A stretch of 64,000 nt of DNA from Diabrotica undecimpunctata. Its lineage: Eukaryota; Arthropoda; Insecta; Coleoptera; Chrysomelidae. The notes below the pieces were generated by a model. It saw nothing but the letters and a program-made list of their open reading frames with translations. It had not been told where the DNA came from and did no database searches. Shown piece after piece: positions 20,711 through 31,341 of this stretch; position 1 is the first letter of the stretch, and each line of letters opens with the position of its first letter. The DNA is taken from positions 62,982,484-63,046,483 of the forward strand of contig NC_092803.1 in NCBI RefSeq assembly GCF_040954645.1, in the 5' to 3' direction. A program made the position numbers and the translations under genes.

Positions 20711-21007
20711 TACTTATGCCTTAAAAAACTCAACTATACTCTTCGTAAATAGAAATCTCAAAACCAACAACTAATTATACTTATATTTTACAAAAGTTTA
20801 ATCACCAGCCAATTCACAAAACTTGAATACGTCCTCCCACCTTGACTAACGAATTCTAACTGTATAAAGTAAATATAAGTTAAATTTGCTTTATTGACCT
20901 GAAAAATGCCTCTGGATAATTAAAAAATAAAGAACTAGAATAATACTAGCATATGACACTTCAAATCAAACGACGTGAGATATATAATATATATAGCGTG
21001 CTATCAA

Positions 21008-21030
21008 TATATATATATATATATATATAT
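21008..21030. repeat. (TA)n target flank of the LTR element, left
   Basis: Short TA run ending exactly at the 5' LTR; the matching TA run lies at 31040 onward. Confidence 0.95.
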
Positions 21031-22974
21031 TGTTACGTTCCAAATTTAAAGTAGAAAGTCCCACCTCTATTTTATCAAAATTTAAATAATTCAGGACGTG
21101 TAAGAGCGGTTGCCTATAATATATTATAAGCAAGGTGGCGAAAATAAAATTAGTAATTTTCAAATAGGGGTAATGTCTGGCAAATTGTGCTGAAGTTAAG
21201 GGAACACGTCCTCTTTTTTGTGAAGAAACTAATTTAGATCGTTCTTTCTAGAGTTATCTTGGAAGAATTGGGATCATAAAATTGAAATTTTTGAATCTCG
21301 GTACTATTCGGTGACCTCCGTGTGTCAAGTTGTCAAGTGTTCGGAAAGACGACGGAAAGAAAGTGATTCCAGGTTTGAGAGTGTTACTGAAAGGTTGGGC
21401 TAGATTAAAAACGGCATTTTTGTTTTTTTGCTTTTGCTGCTGTTCCATGTGGGATCTGGACTAGTCCGAACCGTGTGGATATTCAAGGGGATTTGCTGCC
21501 TTCGTGGAAGGGTTTTTTTGGAATATCCACAATTTCGCTAAAAAAAGCGGATCTACAGTACACGTGAATACCGGGAGTCGTATTTAGATCAAGAAATTAG
21601 CCTTAATCACGAGTCCAAATAGCCGGCTACGCTTCGGTCCAATTTGGGATATTTCAAACCCCTAATCTGGCTAAGAAGGGTGAGTGTTAGAACATTTCGT
21701 TTTTAATTAATTAAAAAGTTGTAGTTATTTTTTTATCCCATCTCTAAAAAGCTATTCACATTTTTATCAGTTTTCATACATTCAAGTTCGGAGACAAGTT
21801 TTTTTTTGTATTGCTCCATTATCGCCAAAAGGCAGATAAACAAAGTGTTAAAATCAATATATTTATTTCCAAATAATTATTTTAGACACAGATGGTAATT
21901 AATGTTTTCTTGCTTCAGGGTTGGTTGGTTGGTTTGTTTGTTTTTTTCTGCTTCTTCTTCTTCGTATTTTTCCATCTGGCTGTAATTTTCAACTTTTCAA
22001 CATTGTCACACAAGTCTATGTACATCGGCAATCGTATGGGATTTTGGATTGAAGACACGCTGAACTATAACTGGAATTCCACGCGGTGAAGTATATGAAT
22101 ATTCGAGGTATGGATCGATAATTAATTTTCAACGGAAGATTTAAGCACCGTCTAATTTGGTTTGCGGAATACAATAGTTTTTTTTTAAAGATTATTTGCT
22201 GTTAGTTTTTATTTTCATATTTACAAATACTTTACAGATTTTTTTTAAAGATAATTTGCGGTTTATTTTATTAATTCAATATTTACACATACCTATTTTA
22301 ATTTTGTAAACTGCGTCTAAGGGGGGGTTATATATTTGAGATTTATTTTTTTTATATTATTTTCTGCGCACGCACTTGAGCTCACGTGGTGTCCTATTTG
22401 CGTTAATTATTTTTTTTTGGTTGGTATTGAACCGCACACCCCTTAGCGTCCGGTACTTTTGACACGTCTTACCTTTCATTTTGTTCTGTTAAGTAGAAAT
22501 AACTTATGAATTTTTGTTAGGCAAGCAGAAGCCGCATTTTTATATTATTTTTTTATTAAGCCTATGGTAAAGTTAAATAATATTGTAATATGTAATATGT
22601 ATGTATTTATTTTCAACTATCTTGGGAATCTATTTATTAAAATTGACTAAATTCTAATCTGACAATTTCATTTATTTTTTTATTTATTCAGGTTGTATAC
22701 TGTTACTTAGTATTTTAGTAGTAAACCTATTGGTAAGTTGGTGGTTTATTGAATAGCAACGTAGGGAAGGCTGTGGGCCAATTTACCTGGCGCCCCTGAT
22801 ATAACTTCGGATTTTTTTGTTTTGTGGACCGCACGACCATCTCCACTGTTTTGTCTAGCCGCGAGCCATTCCCAGACTGTCACCGTATAGTACTTTTCTT
22901 TCCGGGTGTACGTCTGATTTATATTTGGTACAATTTGTAATTTTTTTTATATAGATTCGGTTTTGTACGCCACA
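21031..22974 (+). repeat. 5' LTR
   Basis: Starts TGTTACGTTCC and ends GTACGCCACA (TG...CA). It is 1,944 bp, long for this group, with no ORF of note. The same sequence recurs at 29096-31039. Confidence 0.96.
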
Positions 22975-22979
22975 TATTT

Positions 22980-22997
22980 TGGCGCCCAACGTGGGGC
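22980..22997 (+). other. Primer binding site, complementary to tRNA-Lys
   Basis: TGGCGCCCAACGTGGGGC begins five bases after the LTR. It is the complement of the 3' end of animal tRNA-Lys(CUU) including CCA, a perfect 18-nt match to that known tRNA end. Confidence 0.9.
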
Positions 22998-23633
22998 CCT
23001 TAATTAATTAACCTTTTTTTGTCAACCCCTTGTCTAGATTCCTTTTAATTAGTTAACCTAACGTGTTTGGGCTTTAATTGACTAACTTTGATTTATTTAC
23101 TTTACCACTGGTTTTGCACTTAGTAGTAGTCTTAGAACTTCGTGTTTAGTGGAAGTGTATGCCAAGAAGTGCTTACTAGTTTTTTTTGTGTGACGTGAAG
23201 TTGGAAGAAGCCAAAAATGTAACTTAAAAGAAGATACTTTGAAGTGGTGTTGTGGAACTTAGAAGAATTATGGATATATTAGGACTTTGAAATATTTCTA
23301 TTTCAGTTGGAGTTCAAATTTATTTTTTTGAGAAGTTGGACTTCGAAATTCTACATTGTGGTTTAACTTACTTATGTTAGGGAATGTAAAATCTTTTTTT
23401 GAGATTATGTTGTGACTTGTAATTTGTTCTGAAACAATGAAATTTTGAAAATCTTTTGTGAAATTTTATAGATTGAATAAAGCGACTATTACTTTTATTT
23501 TGCTTTTGGTTTGCTCCCATTAATAAAGTAAACTGTACCTGTGTGTTAATATTTTTACTTATATCTTGATTTTGTTTGAATATTTGCTCCTTTCGGTTGA
23601 TACATTTTTTTTTAAATTTTGAACTTTGGCAAG

Positions 23634-25016
23634 ATGGTGCGAAAACTTGTACCCAACTACTTAAGGAAAGAGGAACTGGAATATGAACTCAAAATTCGTG
23701 GAGTGTCTACTGGCACTGTTGAGTCTATGAGGTCTAGTCTGTCTGATGCACTTAGACGTGAGGCAGCAAATGAAAGCTTTAGATATCCTGAGCACCCATT
23801 CACCTTTTCACAGGATAAAACTGCAATCGAGACTAAACTTGCGGAGCTGAATACGGCTGTTGGAAAGTTTGCCGGAACTCCTACTTGTGCTGAGTCCTTG
23901 AGATTGCGGACACAGATTAACCATGTCTTGGGGAGAATTGATCTTATGGTATTGCCAACAGGTGATGATGCAGACGCAGCCCAGGTTGTTAAGTCAGACT
24001 TTCTTGCTGAGATTTTGAAGTTGTCACAGGATTTACATGATAAGCAGCATCCAATCGGATCTGGTTCGGTACCAGTAGCGCTCGATGTGATTTCGGTTTT
24101 AAATCAGTCTTTTCAGGCAGGGGTAGGACAAGTTCATGCTTCTTCTCCTGGAGCGATGTCACAAGCTGGTAATAATGTTTTTTCAGGGTCTGTCTCTAGT
24201 TTTTCTTCTGGGATGATACTTCCTCATAAATGGGGAATAGAAAAGTTTTCAGGTTCTGCTAGGGGTATGTCTATTTCTGCATTTTTTGAGATGGTGAATG
24301 AATTGAGTCTCGCTCGTCATGTACCAGATAGTATACTTTTGGAATCAGGTATAGATTTATTTTCGGATAAAGCCTATCAGTTTTATAAAGATGTTCGTCT
24401 ACGTGTAGGGAGTTGGGCTGAATTAGTTGAAGAGTTTCGTAGGGAGTACCTGTCAGCTCACCATGGGGAAGCGCTTTTTGAAGAGCTTCGGAGGAGAACT
24501 CAGCATTCGTCTGAGACTATTGGAGTTTACTTGGCAATAATGAATAGTTACTTTAATCGCTTGCGTTGTCATGTTCCAGAGGAAGTTAAATTGTCTATAG
24601 TTATTAGGAATTTGCATCCGTTCTATCAAGATAGATTACGTGATCCTTTGCCAGCTACCTTGGAGGAACTTCGTGTTCTATGTCGCAGTATGGAGGAAAG
24701 ACGTGATTGTATTAGGAACTATGTTGAACCGAATAGTAGGAAAATGAATACTTTGGAAAAGGACCTAGCTTATATCAGTGTGGATGCTGAAAGTTGTAGT
24801 AGTGTTAGTGAGGGTCCTGTTGTTTCATCCGAATCGGAGTCCGCTAGAGGAAAGTTTAGGACTTTAATCTGTTATCGTTGTAATCAGTCAGGCCATAAGG
24901 CAGTAGGGTGTCTAATGAAGAAGGAGGCTGTTCACTGTTTTAAGTGTAAGAAAGAAGGGTTTACAGTCAGAACTTGTCCTTCGTGTAATTCGGGAAACGG
25001 AAGGAAGCGCACCTAA
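23634..25016 (+). CDS. gag: Gag polyprotein of the Ty3/gypsy element
   Basis: 460 codons from the first in-frame ATG (MVRKLVPNYL); an upstream TTG at 23619 is not needed. It makes the structural protein of the cytoplasmic virus-like particle and packages the element RNA. An N-terminal LRKEELEYELKIRGVSTG segment looks like a SAP-type helix pair. The central LSLARHVP...REYLSAHHGE...IMNSYFNRL region is a retrotransposon capsid fold (about residues 200-360). Two zinc knuckles follow at about 413 (CYRCNQSGHKAVGC, complete CCHC) and 435. The second reads CFKCKKEGFTVRTC: Phe replaces the zinc-binding His. The end of gag overlaps pol by 28 nt and holds the frameshift site. Confidence 0.95.
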   Translation: MVRKLVPNYLRKEELEYELKIRGVSTGTVESMRSSLSDALRREAANESFRYPEHPFTFSQDKTAIETKLAELNTAVGKFAGTPTCAESLRLRTQINHVLGRIDLMVLPTGDDADAAQVVKSDFLAEILKLSQDLHDKQHPIGSGSVPVALDVISVLNQSFQAGVGQVHASSPGAMSQAGNNVFSGSVSSFSSGMILPHKWGIEKFSGSARGMSISAFFEMVNELSLARHVPDSILLESGIDLFSDKAYQFYKDVRLRVGSWAELVEEFRREYLSAHHGEALFEELRRRTQHSSETIGVYLAIMNSYFNRLRCHVPEEVKLSIVIRNLHPFYQDRLRDPLPATLEELRVLCRSMEERRDCIRNYVEPNSRKMNTLEKDLAYISVDAESCSSVSEGPVVSSESESARGKFRTLICYRCNQSGHKAVGCLMKKEAVHCFKCKKEGFTVRTCPSCNSGNGRKRT

Positions 25017-28000
25017 CTGGTCGAAGAGGTGTTGCCGACGTTGACTCGACCAACCTACGTCCTATTTTAGACTTTATTTTACATCATTCCGAAGGAGATG
25101 AACGTCCATATTTGAAAGTTAAAGTCTTAGGAAAGGAAATTTTGGGATTATTGGATTCTGGTGCTTCAAAGACCATTGTAGGAAGAACTGGTTGGAAATT
25201 TTTACAAAACTTGGGTTTAGAGTTGGATACTTCGAAGAAGACCGTTTGTAGAGTGGCGAATGGTCAGATGTGTGAATCGTTGGGGGAATGTTTAGTACCT
25301 TTCATGGTTAGGGATCGCTTGCGTATCTTGCCAGTATTAGTTATTTTGGACGTACCGCACATTCTGATTTTAGGATCTGATTTTTGGCGTGTTATGGGTA
25401 TCGTTCCAGATTTGAGGCATAACGAATGGTATTTTTCGGACGCTCCAGCAATGGTAGGTTCAGTGGATCATCTCCGAGGTCAAACTATTTTGACCGATGC
25501 AGAGAAGTCGCAATTGGATGAAGTTATTAATAGAAGTCGTGAACTAATGGGCACTTCTCTTGGTTGTACTGATGTCACTGAGCATGTGATTGTTTGTAAA
25601 TCTGCACCCATAAAACAACGTTACTATCCTGTATCCCCAGTAATCCAAAGCCATATTGATAAAGAGCTAGAAGATATGTTGGCGAAAGGAGTAGTGGAGC
25701 GATCGAATAGTGCTTGGTCGTCCCCGATTCTCTTGGTGAAGAAAAAGGTTCCAGAAGGTGAAGAACCAAAATGGAGGTTCTGCGTAGACTATCGAAAGCT
25801 TAATGCCGTAACAGAGAGGGATGGCTACCCATTACCGTACATCTCTAATATTTTAAATAAATTAAAGAACGCGCATTATCTTTCCACCATAGACATTAAG
25901 TCGGCGTATTGGCAGGTACCTGTTGCTAAGGCTTCCAGGCCTTATACTGCTTTTACGGTTCCTGGTCGAGGTCTTTTTCAGTTTTGCAGAATGCCTTTTG
26001 GATTACATAATGCCCCGGCTACATGGCAGAGGTTGATAGATCGTGTCCTCGGTCCGGAGTTGGAACCCTATGTTTTTACTTACTTGGATGACGTGGTCAT
26101 CGTGACAAAGTCTATTGAAGAACATGTAAGGATCTTAGAGGAAGTCTTTAGACGCTTGAGAGAAGCTAAGTTAACCGTTAGCTGGGATAAATGTCAATTT
26201 TGTAGACCGGAACTAAAGTATTTGGGTCATGTGGTTGATAGGAATGGACTACATGTTGATGGTGATAAGGTCAAGGCTATGCTACGTATCCCAACACCCA
26301 CATCCGTCAAGGAAGTTCGTAGCATCATAGGCACATTTTCCTGGTATCGAAGATTTATTCCTTCCTTTGCGACACTACTAGCTCCAATTACAGCGATATT
26401 GAAGAAAGGAAGAAAATTCAATTGGACCCCGAGTTGTGAAGAATCTTTTCAGAAAATAAAAGAATGTCTAGTTTCTGCTCCGATACTTAATTGTCCTGAC
26501 TACAATTTGCCTTTTGTTGTCCAATGTGATGCCTCAGGATATGGAGTGGGCGCCGTGTTATTGCAGCCAGGCCCGGATGGTGACGAAGTAATTAGTTTCC
26601 TGAGCAGATCACTAACGCATCAAGAAAGGAGTTTTTCCACGACGGAACGGGAATGTTTAGCTGTGTTATGGGCAGTCGAAAAACTGCGTCCTTATTTGGA
26701 GGGTGTTCCGTTTACGGTCGTGACTGATCACGCATCCCTCGTATGGCTTCAAAATTTGAAGGATCCTACTGGAAGATTAGCTCGATGGGCGGTAAGATTG
26801 CAACAATATGACTTTAAGATTGTGCATCGGAAAGGAAAAGAACATGTTGTCCCCGATTTGTTATCTCGGTCAGTTCCCGTGCTTGATATGGTTGAAGAGG
26901 TTGTACCGCTTCCTAGTGGTGATAGTTGGTATGATAAACTTTGTAGAAAAATCGAGTCTAATCCCTTGAAGTATCCTCAGTGGAGAATGTCTGGTGGCAA
27001 ACTTTATAAATACATCCGTCCCAGTTATGGATTTTTGGTCGAGGAAGCGGACAATTGGAAGGAAGTCGTTCCTAAGGGTCAACGATTGGAAGTGCTGAAG
27101 TTGTGTCATGATAGTCCTTTAGCAGGTCATATGGGGATCCTGAAAACTTATAAGCGTATTAACGAGAAGTATTTTTGGCCGAAACTGCGGAGTGATGTGT
27201 CTCGTTACGTTGGACGTTGCTCACTGTGTGCCATGCATAAGGTGGAACAAGGTAAGCCCAAAGGCTTTATGACTCCTCAACCTAAAGCTACTCAACCATG
27301 GGAGATAGTAGCAACCGATCTTATGGGACCTTTCCCAAGATCAACTCAAGGCTATAAGTTTATCTTAGTGGTAATGGATGTGTTTAGTAAATTTTCTTTG
27401 GTATTTCCGTTGCGATCCTCAAAAGCCGTGCATGTCGTTAAGAAAATAGAAGAAGAAGTTTTCCTCGTATTTGGAGTTCCACGTCTGTTACTATGTGATA
27501 ATGGTGTCCAGTATACTTCGGGTATTTTCAAGAAAATGATGGAAACCTATGGTGTCTCAGTTCGTTATAATGCGTTGTATCATCCACAGTGCAATCCATC
27601 TGAACGCTATAACCGAACCCTTAAAACAATGATGGCAACTTATATAGCTGACAACCATAAGAAGTGGGATGAAAATTTGGCCAAACTAGCATGTGCTACG
27701 CGCACTGCATACCACGAGTCGACTGGTCAAGATCCCTACTTCATAAATTTCGGTCGGAAGATGGTAGTGGATGGACGAGATTTTTCCCGAAAGGACAAAC
27801 TCGGAGACCCGGAGGACGAAGTAGCTAAAATGGGATATAATCGATCGCGTGGACTCCAGGAATTATTTGTTGATGTTAGAAAACGTTTAGATAAAGCTTC
27901 GGCTAAGTGTGAGAAGACCTATAATCTACGGAGACGTCCAGAGGAATTTCAGCCCCATCAGTCAGTATGGCGGAGAAATTTTGTGTTGTCAGATGCCGCT

Positions 28001-28171
28001 AAATATTTCACGAAAAAGTTAGCTCCTAGATGGATAGGACCCTACTTCGTGAAGAAGAAAGTTTCCCCCTGGACATATAGTTTAGAGGATGAAAATGGCA
28101 AGGATCAAGGTATTTGGAATATTAAGGATTTAAGGATTAGTAACCCGACTGGTGATCCCGATAGGATTTAG
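24989..28171 (+). CDS. pol: Pol polyprotein (protease, RT, RNase H, integrase)
   Basis: One open frame of 1,060 codons, expected as a Gag-Pol fusion after -1 frameshifting; it has no ATG of its own near the start. Numbering from 24989: aspartic protease LLDSGASKT (Asp about 56); RT with STIDIKSAYWQVPV, FQFCRMPFGLHNAPATWQRL and catalytic YLDD (365-368); RNase H with FVVQCDASGYGVGAVL (Asp about 514) and FSTTERECLAVLWAVEKLRP; integrase zinc finger H707-H714-C744-C747; DDE core at D777 (TDLMGPF), D837 (CDNGVQYTS) and E872 (NPSERYNRT), with 34 residues between the last two; then a GPYFVKKK C-terminal module. All catalytic residues I looked for are present. The stop is at 28169-28171. Confidence 0.96.
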   Translation, partial: FGKRKEAHLTGRRGVADVDSTNLRPILDFILHHSEGDERPYLKVKVLGKEILGLLDSGASKTIVGRTGWKFLQNLGLELDTSKKTVCRVANGQMCESLGECLVPFMVRDRLRILPVLVILDVPHILILGSDFWRVMGIVPDLRHNEWYFSDAPAMVGSVDHLRGQTILTDAEKSQLDEVINRSRELMGTSLGCTDVTEHVIVCKSAPIKQRYYPVSPVIQSHIDKELEDMLAKGVVERSNSAWSSPILLVKKKVPEGEEPKWRFCVDYRKLNAVTERDGYPLPYISNILNKLKNAHYLSTIDIKSAYWQVPVAKASRPYTAFTVPGRGLFQFCRMPFGLHNAPATWQRLIDRVLGPELEPYVFTYLDDVVIVTKSIEEHVRILEEVFRRLREAKLTVSWDKCQFCRPELKYLGHVVDRNGLHVDGDKVKAMLRIPTPTSVKEVRSIIGTFSWYRRFIPSFATLLAPITAILKKGRKFNWTPSCEESFQKIKECLVSAPILNCPDYNLPFVVQCDASGYGVGAVLLQPGPDGDEVISFLSRSLTHQERSFSTTERECLAVLWAVEKLRPYLEGVPFTVVTDHASLVWLQNLKDPTGRLARWAVRLQQYDFKIVHRKGKEHVVPDLLSRSVPVLDMVEEVVPLPSGDSWYDKLCRKIESNPLKYPQWRMSGGKLYKYIRPSYGFLVEEADNWKEVVPKGQRLEVLKLCHDSPLAGHMGILKTYKRINEKYFWPKLRSDVSRYVGRCSLCAMHKVEQGKPKGFMTPQPKATQPWEIVATDLMGPFPRSTQGYKFILVVMDVFSKFSLVFPLRSSKAVHVVKKIEEEVFLVFGVPRLLLCDNGVQYTSGIFKKMMETYGVSVRYNALYHPQCNPSERYNRTLKTMMATYIADNHKKWDENLAKLACATRTAYHESTGQDPYFINFGRKMVVDGRDFSRKDKLGDPEDEVAKMGYNRSRGLQELFVDVRKRLDKASAKCEKTYNLRRRPEEFQPHQSVWRRNFVLSDAAKYFTKKLAPRWIGPYFVKKKVSPWTYSLEDENGKDQGIWNIKDLRISNPTGDPDRI
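24992..24998 (+). promoter_or_regulatory. Predicted -1 ribosomal frameshift site GGGAAAC
   Basis: In gag frame the bases read TCG GGA AAC GGA, so GGGAAAC has the X XXY YYZ form. Slipping back one base enters pol, whose frame opens at 24989 and passes the gag stop at 25014-25016. A possible stimulatory stem pairs TGGTCGA (about 25018) with TCGACCA (about 25047). The spacer is longer than usual, so the stem is less certain than the slip site. Confidence 0.75.
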
Positions 28172-29095
28172 GTCGGAGTAGAACGGACTAGCAAAGTTTT
28201 GTCTAGTCTAAGTAAATTCTTCTGAAATTGGTTGTATTTATTTTTTTTTGTTGTGTCCGTGAAGGATGACTGAGTGTTGGCTATGATCGGTTCTTAGGAT
28301 GTATTTGGATGGTCAACCGATTCGTTTTTTTTTTGTGTTAGGTAGCCAATACGAAGTCGTAGGGTTGCGGTAGCCTTAATTTCTTTTGATTTATGGAATT
28401 GAATGTCACTTAGGTTTGGTCAGAAATATGTTGTCTTCGATGATATGGCGTTGGGATTTGTTTTGATGTTAGTAAGCCATTCTATTTAATTGGGATTTTT
28501 TCGAAGCCACATAATTATGTTTTGGTGAATCTTGTTGGATAATAGCTTAGTTTTGGATGATTCACTAAATTTCGTTGTATACGGATTTAAATTCTGAAAG
28601 ACCTATCTCATTTTTATTTTAATGAACAATTGGAATTACACTACTGTTTCGGTAGATGTTTCTCGCAGTATCAGTAAGAGTCGAGTGGTGGAGAGTTTCT
28701 TATGGACTCATGTTATGCGAGGTATAGTGAAGTACTAGCGATGCCCCAGAGCTGGGAGGTCGCGAATAAGGGCAACATCCAGTAACCGACCAAATCAGTG
28801 TTGTCAGATTGACGTTGGAATTTGAAACTATTCTACTTGATCTCATACGATGAGAGATGACTGTTGTGTGGAAGTGGAGTAAGTGTTGTAAGTAAGTTGT
28901 TGCTTTGTGCGTGTGGTTTGAGGTTGGTATGTCTTTCGTTGTCCAAGTACTTGCGCATGGTGAAGACGGTGTGGATGATGATTGTGTGGATTGTGTGGAC
29001 TTCGCTCAGAGTTTAGGTAGTGTGTCGCTAGCGCGAGGGAAAATTTTCTTCGTCTAGTTTTTCCTCGTAAATTTTCCTCTGGGAAAGGGAGGTGT
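28172..29095 (+). other. 3' untranslated region of the LTR element with polypurine tract
   Basis: No env-like reading frame. GGGAAAGGGAGG at 29081-29092, three bases before the 3' LTR, is the likely plus-strand primer (polypurine tract). Confidence 0.8.
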
Positions 29096-31036
29096 TGTTA
29101 CGTTCCAAATTTAAAGTAGAAAGTCCCACCTCTATTTTATCAAAATTTAAATAATTCAGGACGTGTAAGAGCGGTTGCCTATAATATATTATAAGCAAGG
29201 TGGCGAAAATAAAATTAGTAATTTTCAAATAGGGGTAATGTCTGGCAAATTGTGCTGAAGTTAAGGGAACACGTCCTCTTTTTTGTGAAGAAACTAATTT
29301 AGATCGTTCTTTCTAGAGTTATCTTGGAAGAATTGGGATCATAAAATTGAAATTTTTGAATCTCGGTACTATTCGGTGACCTCCGTGTGTCAAGTTGTCA
29401 AGTGTTCGGAAAGACGACGGAAAGAAAGTGATTCCAGGTTTGAGAGTGTTACTGAAAGGTTGGGCTAGATTAAAAACGGCATTTTTGTTTTTTTGCTTTT
29501 GCTGCTGTTCCATGTGGGATCTGGACTAGTCCGAACCGTGTGGATATTCAAGGGGATTTGCTGCCTTCGTGGAAGGGTTTTTTTGGAATATCCACAATTT
29601 CGCTAAAAAAAGCGGATCTACAGTACACGTGAATACCGGGAGTCGTATTTAGATCAAGAAATTAGCCTTAATCACGAGTCCAAATAGCCGGCTACGCTTC
29701 GGTCCAATTTGGGATATTTCAAACCCCTAATCTGGCTAAGAAGGGTGAGTGTTAGAACATTTCGTTTTTAATTAATTAAAAAGTTGTAGTTATTTTTTTA
29801 TCCCATCTCTAAAAAGCTATTCACATTTTTATCAGTTTTCATACATTCAAGTTCGGAGACAAGTTTTTTTTTGTATTGCTCCATTATCGCCAAAAGGCAG
29901 ATAAACAAAGTGTTAAAATCAATATATTTATTTCCAAATAATTATTTTAGACACAGATGGTAATTAATGTTTTCTTGCTTCAGGGTTGGTTGGTTGGTTT
30001 GTTTGTTTTTTTCTGCTTCTTCTTCTTCGTATTTTTCCATCTGGCTGTAATTTTCAACTTTTCAACATTGTCACACAAGTCTATGTACATCGGCAATCGT
30101 ATGGGATTTTGGATTGAAGACACGCTGAACTATAACTGGAATTCCACGCGGTGAAGTATATGAATATTCGAGGTATGGATCGATAATTAATTTTCAACGG
30201 AAGATTTAAGCACCGTCTAATTTGGTTTGCGGAATACAATAGTTTTTTTTTAAAGATTATTTGCTGTTAGTTTTTATTTTCATATTTACAAATACTTTAC
30301 AGATTTTTTTTAAAGATAATTTGCGGTTTATTTTATTAATTCAATATTTACACATACCTATTTTAATTTTGTAAACTGCGTCTAAGGGGGGGTTATATAT
30401 TTGAGATTTATTTTTTTTATATTATTTTCTGCGCACGCACTTGAGCTCACGTGGTGTCCTATTTGCGTTAATTATTTTTTTTTGGTTGGTATTGAACCGC
30501 ACACCCCTTAGCGTCCGGTACTTTTGACACGTCTTACCTTTCATTTTGTTCTGTTAAGTAGAAATAACTTATGAATTTTTGTTAGGCAAGCAGAAGCCGC
30601 ATTTTTATATTATTTTTTTATTAAGCCTATGGTAAAGTTAAATAATATTGTAATATGTAATATGTATGTATTTATTTTCAACTATCTTGGGAATCTATTT
30701 ATTAAAATTGACTAAATTCTAATCTGACAATTTCATTTATTTTTTTATTTATTCAGGTTGTATACTGTTACTTAGTATTTTAGTAGTAAACCTATTGGTA
30801 AGTTGGTGGTTTATTGAATAGCAACGTAGGGAAGGCTGTGGGCCAATTTACCTGGCGCCCCTGATATAACTTCGGATTTTTTTGTTTTGTGGACCGCACG
30901 ACCATCTCCACTGTTTTGTCTAGCCGCGAGCCATTCCCAGACTGTCACCGTATAGTACTTTTCTTTCCGGGTGTACGTCTGATTTATATTTGGTACAATT
31001 TGTAATTTTTTTTATATAGATTCGGTTTTGTACGCC

Positions 31037-31039
<3 letters not shown>
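29096..31039 (+). repeat. 3' LTR
   Basis: Same length as the 5' LTR and apparently identical to it; ends CGCCACA against a TA run. Confidence 0.96.
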
Positions 31040-31117
<78 letters not shown>

Positions 31118-31170
31118 ATATACATATTTATATATATATATTATACATATATATTATACATATATATTAT
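31040..31170. repeat. (TA)n-rich tract
   Basis: Continuation of the target microsatellite right of the LTR element, degenerating into short TATACATATATAT units. Confidence 0.95.
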
Positions 31171-31199
31171 AAAATTAAAATTTAACTGATTATAAATAA

Positions 31200-31341
31200 T
31201 TTATTAAAAATCCTTTGTAAAAGGTATATATTTTTTTTATTTATTAATTATTTATTATTATTATTATTTATATTATTATTTATTTATTTATTAAAAAAAA
31301 AAAAAATATATATATACCTTTTACAAAGGATTTTTAATAAA
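31200..31341. repeat. Inverted repeat with about 37-bp arms
   Basis: TTTATTAAAAATCCTTTGTA continuing into AAAGGTATAT (31200-31235) is matched by its reverse complement at 31305-31341, across an A/T-only spacer. It sits at the left end of a PLE tail. Confidence 0.85.

Larger units (their letters stand above)
21031..31039 (+). mobile_element. Complete Ty3/gypsy LTR retrotransposon, 10,009 bp
   Basis: Structure: 5' LTR 21031-22974, tRNA-Lys primer site 22980-22997, leader, gag 23634-25016, pol 24989-28171 in the -1 frame, 3' untranslated 28172-29095, polypurine tract 29081-29092, 3' LTR 29096-31039. Both LTRs are 1,944 bp, offset by exactly 8,065, and I saw no difference between them, so the insertion is very young. 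Protease-RT-RNase H-integrase order and a GPY/F-type C-terminus place it in Ty3/gypsy (Metaviridae-like). There is no env-like ORF. The target was a (TA)n tract, so the 4-5 bp duplication cannot be told apart from the repeat. It is the only element in the window with all coding parts open. Confidence 0.96.

Noticed and set aside
25575..27109. Minus-strand ORFs of 64-79 codons inside pol
   Set aside because: They are antisense shadows of the intact pol frame.
28172..29095. Possible env gene downstream of pol
   Set aside because: Stops in all frames and no signal peptide or membrane segment; it is untranslated sequence.
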